DNA of 64,000 bases from positions 1 to 64,000 of the forward strand of contig JACQWY010000060.1 of NCBI GenBank assembly GCA_016209015.1, in the 5' to 3' direction. Shown piece by piece: positions 60,263-64,000 of the stretch (positions are counted from its first letter, which is position 1; every line of letters starts with the position of its first letter). The position numbers were made by a program, and so were the translations under genes. This stretch comes from Gammaproteobacteria bacterium. GTDB lineage: Bacteria > Pseudomonadota > Gammaproteobacteria > Ga0077536. The notes below the pieces were generated by a model. That model worked only from the letters and a program-made list of their open reading frames with translations. It was not told the DNA's origin and did not search any database.

Positions 60263-62938
60263 ATGAACGAACGCAACGACGCCATCGAAGGACTCGAGCT
60301 CGAGGAGCGCGAGTGGGTCGAATCGCTCGACTATCTCAATGCAACCTACGGCGCGCAGGGCACGCACGAGCTGCTCCGCGTGCTGCTCGGCCATGCGACG
60401 AGCATCGGCGTGCCGCTCAACGAAGCCCCGCTCAACACCGCCTACGTGAACACGATCCCGCTGCTCGAGCAGCCGCCCTATCCCGGCGACATCGAGCTCG
60501 AGAAGCGCATCGAGAACCTGAACCGCTGGAACGCGATGGCGATGGTGCTGCAGGCGGCGGACGCCGGCCACGGCGTCGGCGGCCACATCGCGACTTTTTC
60601 TTCCGCGGCGACGCAGATGGAAGTCGGCTTCCAGCATTTCTTCCGCAAGAAGACCGCGGACTACGGTGGCGACATCGTGATCCCTCAGCCGCATGCGGCG
60701 CCCGGCGTCTATGCGCGCGCCTTCCTCGAAGGTCGCCTCAGTGAAGATCACTTGAAGAACTTCCGCCGCCAGCTCGCGCCGGGCGGCGGGCTGTCGTCGT
60801 ACCCGCATCCGCGCGCGATGCCGGATTTCTGGGCCGTGCCCTGCGCCTCGATGGGCCTCTCGACGCCGACGGCGATCTACCAGGCGCGCTTCGCGAAGTA
60901 TCTCGAGAACCGCGGCTTGAAGCCGCGCAACGGCGGCAAGGTGTGGTGCTTCATCGGCGACGGCGAAGCGGACGAGCCCGAAGTGCTCGGCACGATCTCC
61001 ATCGCCGCGCGCGAGAAGCTCGACAATCTCATCCTCATCGTGAACTGCAATCTGCAGCGCCTCGACGGTCCCGTGCGCGGCAACGGCAAGATCATCCAGG
61101 AGTTGGAACGGCGCTTCCGCGGCGCCGACTGGAACGTCATCAAAGTGATCTGGGGCGGCGGCTGGGACGGGCTCCTCGCGCAGGACCACGCGGGGATACT
61201 CCGCAAGCGCATGGAGGACGCCGTCGACGGCGATTACCAGTACTACTCCGTCCTGCCGGGCGATCGCCAGCGCGAGCACTGGGTCGTGAACAACCCCGAG
61301 CTCGAGCGGCTCATGAATTCGCTGACCGACGAAGAGGTCCGCCTCATCAAGCGCGGCGGCCAGGATCCGAAGAAGATCTTCGCGGCCTACCATCGCGCGC
61401 TCGCCTCGAAGGACAAGCCGACCGTCATCCTCGTGAAGACCGTGAAAGGCGACGGGCTCGGCGCGGTGCAGGGCAAGAACACCGTGCACCAGAAGAAGAA
61501 TCTCAAGCCCGAGGAGCGCGAGCGCTGCGCGCGCGACTACGGCATTCCGCTCGCGACGGATGCGGTGATGCGCGCGGAGTTCTACCGGCCGCCGGAGGAC
61601 AGTCCCGAGATCCGGTACCTGAAAGCGCATCGCCAGGCGCTCGGCGGTTATCTCCCGGCGCGCGAAGTCGCGTGTCCGCGGCTCACGGCGCCGCCGCTCG
61701 AACGTTTCGCGGAATTCTTCCAGGGCTCGAACGAGCGCGCGGTGTCGACCACGGCGGCCGCCGTGCGCCTGCTCACGAAATTGCTGAAGGATCCGGACGT
61801 CGGCCGTTACGTCGTGCCGATCGTGCCGGACGAGGCGCGCACGTTCGGCATGGACGCGCTGTTCAAGGCGGCCGGCATCTATGCGCCGGAAGGGCAGAAC
61901 TACACGCCCGTCGATGCAGGCTCGCTGCTGCCGTACAAGGAAGCGGTCGACGGCCAGATCCTGCAGGAAGGGATCTGCGAGACGGGCGCGATGGCGTCCT
62001 TCCTCGCCGCGGGCACGGCCTACGCGATGCATGGCATCCCGACGATCCCTTTCTACATCTTCTATTCGATCTTCGGCTTCCAACGCGTCGGCGACATGAT
62101 CTGGGCCTGCGGCGACATGCTCGCCCGCGGCTTCCTGTTGGGCGGAACCGCGGGCCGCACGACGCTCAACGGTGAGGGCCTGCAGCACCAGGACGGCCAT
62201 TCGCAGATCGTCGCGAACACCGTGCCGAACCTGAAGAGCTACGACCCCGCCTTCGCCTACGAGCTCGCGATCATCATCCGCGACGGCATCAAGCGCATGT
62301 ACGAGGACGGCGAAGCGGTCTTCTACTACCTCACCGTCTACAACGAGAACTACGTCATGCCCGCGATGCCGGACGAGGATCCGACGGACGGCATCCTGCG
62401 CGGCATCTATCGTTTCCGGCGCGGTGCGACGAACGCGGGCAGCGCGCGGCGCGTGCACCTCCTTGCGAGCGGCAGTCTCATGCAGCAGGCGCTCGCCGCG
62501 GTGCCGCTGCTCGAGGCGCGCGGTTGCGCGGTCGACGTGTGGAGCGTGACGAGCTTCAACGAGCTTCAACGCGACGCGCTCGCCTGCGAGCGCTGGAACC
62601 GCCTGCATCCCGAAGCGGCGCCGCGCCGGCCGTATCTGCAACAAGCGCTCGTGGGCGAGGAGGGCGCGTTCGTCGCGGTCACCGATTACATGAAGATCTA
62701 CGCCGGCGCGATTGCGCCCTGGGTGCCGGGCGAGTTCGTCGCCCTCGGCACGGACGGCTACGGCGTCAGCGAGACACGTGACGCGCTCAGGCGCTATTAC
62801 GAGGTCGATCCTGCGCACATCGTGCTCGCGGCCTTGGACGGTCTCAAACGTCGGGGTGCGGCCACGGGCGCGGAGATGGCGGAAGTCATCCGCGAGTTCG
62901 GGATCGATGCGGACGCACCGGCAGCGGTGGAGCGCTGA
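60263..62938 (+). CDS. aceE: Pyruvate dehydrogenase E1 component, homodimeric type
   Basis: 891 aa, the length of AceE. It decarboxylates pyruvate with thiamine diphosphate and acetylates the lipoyl group of E2. The thiamine-binding motif is GDGEADEPEVLG, ending in the NCNLQRLDGPVRGNGKIIQE block. Other family landmarks are HGVGGHIATFSSAAT near the start, TAGRTTLNGEGLQHQDGHS, and YGVSETRDALRRYYEVD at the end. ATG at 60263, with GGGGAG upstream. The E2 gene begins 1 bp after the stop, so the two are one operon. Confidence 0.95.
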   Translation: MNERNDAIEGLELEEREWVESLDYLNATYGAQGTHELLRVLLGHATSIGVPLNEAPLNTAYVNTIPLLEQPPYPGDIELEKRIENLNRWNAMAMVLQAADAGHGVGGHIATFSSAATQMEVGFQHFFRKKTADYGGDIVIPQPHAAPGVYARAFLEGRLSEDHLKNFRRQLAPGGGLSSYPHPRAMPDFWAVPCASMGLSTPTAIYQARFAKYLENRGLKPRNGGKVWCFIGDGEADEPEVLGTISIAAREKLDNLILIVNCNLQRLDGPVRGNGKIIQELERRFRGADWNVIKVIWGGGWDGLLAQDHAGILRKRMEDAVDGDYQYYSVLPGDRQREHWVVNNPELERLMNSLTDEEVRLIKRGGQDPKKIFAAYHRALASKDKPTVILVKTVKGDGLGAVQGKNTVHQKKNLKPEERERCARDYGIPLATDAVMRAEFYRPPEDSPEIRYLKAHRQALGGYLPAREVACPRLTAPPLERFAEFFQGSNERAVSTTAAAVRLLTKLLKDPDVGRYVVPIVPDEARTFGMDALFKAAGIYAPEGQNYTPVDAGSLLPYKEAVDGQILQEGICETGAMASFLAAGTAYAMHGIPTIPFYIFYSIFGFQRVGDMIWACGDMLARGFLLGGTAGRTTLNGEGLQHQDGHSQIVANTVPNLKSYDPAFAYELAIIIRDGIKRMYEDGEAVFYYLTVYNENYVMPAMPDEDPTDGILRGIYRFRRGATNAGSARRVHLLASGSLMQQALAAVPLLEARGCAVDVWSVTSFNELQRDALACERWNRLHPEAAPRRPYLQQALVGEEGAFVAVTDYMKIYAGAIAPWVPGEFVALGTDGYGVSETRDALRRYYEVDPAHIVLAALDGLKRRGAATGAEMAEVIREFGIDADAPAAVER

Positions 62939-62939
62939 G

Positions 62940-64000
62940 ATGGGCACGCAAGGTCGAGAATTGAGGATCCCCGAGCTCGGCGAAGGCACGGTGGAAGGCA
63001 CGGTCGTCGCGGTGCTCGTCGCGCCCGGTGCGACGGTGGAAGCGGGGCAGAGCCTGATCGAGGTCGAGACCGACAAGGTGACGATGGAAGTGCCGGCGGA
63101 GTGCGCGGGTCGGATCCTGGAGCTCACGATCGAAGTCGGCCAGACCGTCGCGCCCGGGCTGCGCTTCGCGAGCATCGATGCGACGGCCGAGGAGATCGCG
63201 CGCGCCGTGCCCGAGGCGGCCGCGAGCGGCGCCGCGGCGATCCCGGCATCGGTGGCGGAGACTGCGGTCCGCCGTCCGAACGAGCGCCTGGAGGCCGCGA
63301 ATACCGCGGTTTTCGTCCCGGCGGCGGCGCCGCCGCGCATCCTGCCCGCGGGCCCCGCCGCGCGCCGCGAAGCGCGCGAGCTCGGCGTCGATCTCGGATC
63401 CGTGCAGGGCACGGGCCCGCGCCAGCGCATCAGCCGCGAGGACGTACGTCGTCACGTGCGTCGCGCACTCGCAAACGGCCCGGCCGCGCAGCCGGTGGTC
63501 GAGCCCCTGCCCGACCTCGCGGCTTTCGGACCCGTGCACAGCGAGCCGCTCGCGCGCATCGCGCAGACGACGGCGAAGAACATGGTCCGCTCCGCGACGC
63601 TCATCCCGCATGCCTGGGTGCAGGTCACGGCGGACGGGACGGCGCTCGACGCGGCGCGGCGCGATCTGCGTCGGGCGCAGGCCGACGGCGAGGCGCCATT
63701 GACCTTGAGCGTGCTCGTCGTGCGCGCGGTCGCGAAAGTGCTCGCCGCGCATCCGCGTATCAACGCAGCTTACGACGCGCAGAGCCAGTCACTGATCCTG
63801 CGCGACTACGTGAACGTCGGGCTCGCCGTCGCGACGCCGCGCGGCCTCGTCGTCCCGGTCGTGCGCGACCCGCTCGCAAAGGATTTGAAGGCGCTCGCTG
63901 CCGACGTCGACGAGCTCGTGCGCGGCGCGCGCGACCAGAAGCTGCCGCTGCGCGCCTACCAGGGCGCGGGCTTCACGATCTCGAACCTCGGCGGCCACGG
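62940..64000 (+). CDS. aceF: Dihydrolipoyl acetyltransferase (E2), partial at window end
   Basis: The first 353 codons are in the window. One lipoyl domain (IPELGEGTVEGTVV, lipoylated Lys in EVETDKVTMEVPAE), a short linker, the E3/E1-binding domain (ARREARELGVDLGSVQGTGP), then the catalytic domain starting PLARIAQTTAKNM and reaching AGFTISNLGGHG. The active-site His and Asp lie beyond the window. A single lipoyl domain is fewer than in the E. coli enzyme. ATG at 62940, one base after the aceE stop. Confidence 0.93.
   Translation, partial: MGTQGRELRIPELGEGTVEGTVVAVLVAPGATVEAGQSLIEVETDKVTMEVPAECAGRILELTIEVGQTVAPGLRFASIDATAEEIARAVPEAAASGAAAIPASVAETAVRRPNERLEAANTAVFVPAAAPPRILPAGPAARREARELGVDLGSVQGTGPRQRISREDVRRHVRRALANGPAAQPVVEPLPDLAAFGPVHSEPLARIAQTTAKNMVRSATLIPHAWVQVTADGTALDAARRDLRRAQADGEAPLTLSVLVVRAVAKVLAAHPRINAAYDAQSQSLILRDYVNVGLAVATPRGLVVPVVRDPLAKDLKALAADVDELVRGARDQKLPLRAYQGAGFTISNLGGH

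Noticed and set aside
1-64000. tRNA, rRNA or riboswitch genes
   Set aside because: I looked for cloverleaf-like and known motif sequences in the gaps and found none that I can support.

Overview
The window is a GC-rich proteobacterial chromosome segment. A large homodimeric pyruvate dehydrogenase E1 followed by a separate E2, an Lrp-type regulator beside it, VPLPA-CTERM surface proteins, several crotonases, a CaiB-type CoA-transferase and a MaoC-type hydratase all fit a gammaproteobacterium with broad catabolic capacity (Nevskiales or Steroidobacter-like lineages come to mind). This is inference from gene content; no rRNA or tRNA gene is present to confirm it.

Layout. 1-4.7 kb: the tail of a sigma-54 activator, a REP-associated transposase (RAYT) flanked by REP palindromes, and a large membrane sensor with GGDEF and EAL domains. 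5.0-10.3 kb: a three-gene acetone-carboxylase-type operon behind a textbook sigma-54 promoter with upstream palindromes. 10.4-19.1 kb: dispersed repeats and a hydrolase remnant, then a minus-strand acyl-CoA operon (two crotonases, SDR, metallo-beta-lactamase-fold hydrolase, TetR regulator), a phosphotransferase with an unknown partner, and an amino acid permease.

19.4-33.6 kb is the most unusual region. A small exported protein with a cohesin-like body and a VPLPA-CTERM sorting tail stands next to four large exported proteins that end in thrombospondin-type-3 and dockerin-like repeats with a common GPSG tail. Three of the four are tandem paralogues of the PilY1 large domain without the usual C-terminal beta-propeller. 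This looks like a cohesin-dockerin surface-display system on an exosortase-type anchor.

33.7-39.0 kb holds housekeeping and catabolic genes: VOC, GNAT and CBS proteins, a CoA-transferase, an archaemetzincin-like protein without its zinc site, a frameshifted DUF2780 gene and a MaoC hydratase. 39.2-43.6 kb is a compositionally different island with unknown proteins, an IS3-type remnant, a translationally coupled unknown gene plus sirtuin, and a membrane coiled-coil protein.

44-50.6 kb: small low-complexity genes, an ankyrin membrane protein, and a four-gene operon of two radical SAM proteins (one B12-binding, one with SPASM-like cysteines) and two YceI-like proteins. 50.6-54.4 kb is rearranged: a truncated caspase/gingipain-like gene, a second RAYT with 22-bp repeats fused in frame to a truncated NYN/PIN-like gene, a nearly identical 39-bp motif at each side in inverted orientation, and gene fragments. 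54.4-64 kb: a Ser/Thr kinase with a DFS motif, a second VPLPA-CTERM protein, a YeeE/YedE pair, a crotonase, an MddA-type methyltransferase, an Lrp regulator, aceE and the start of the E2 gene.
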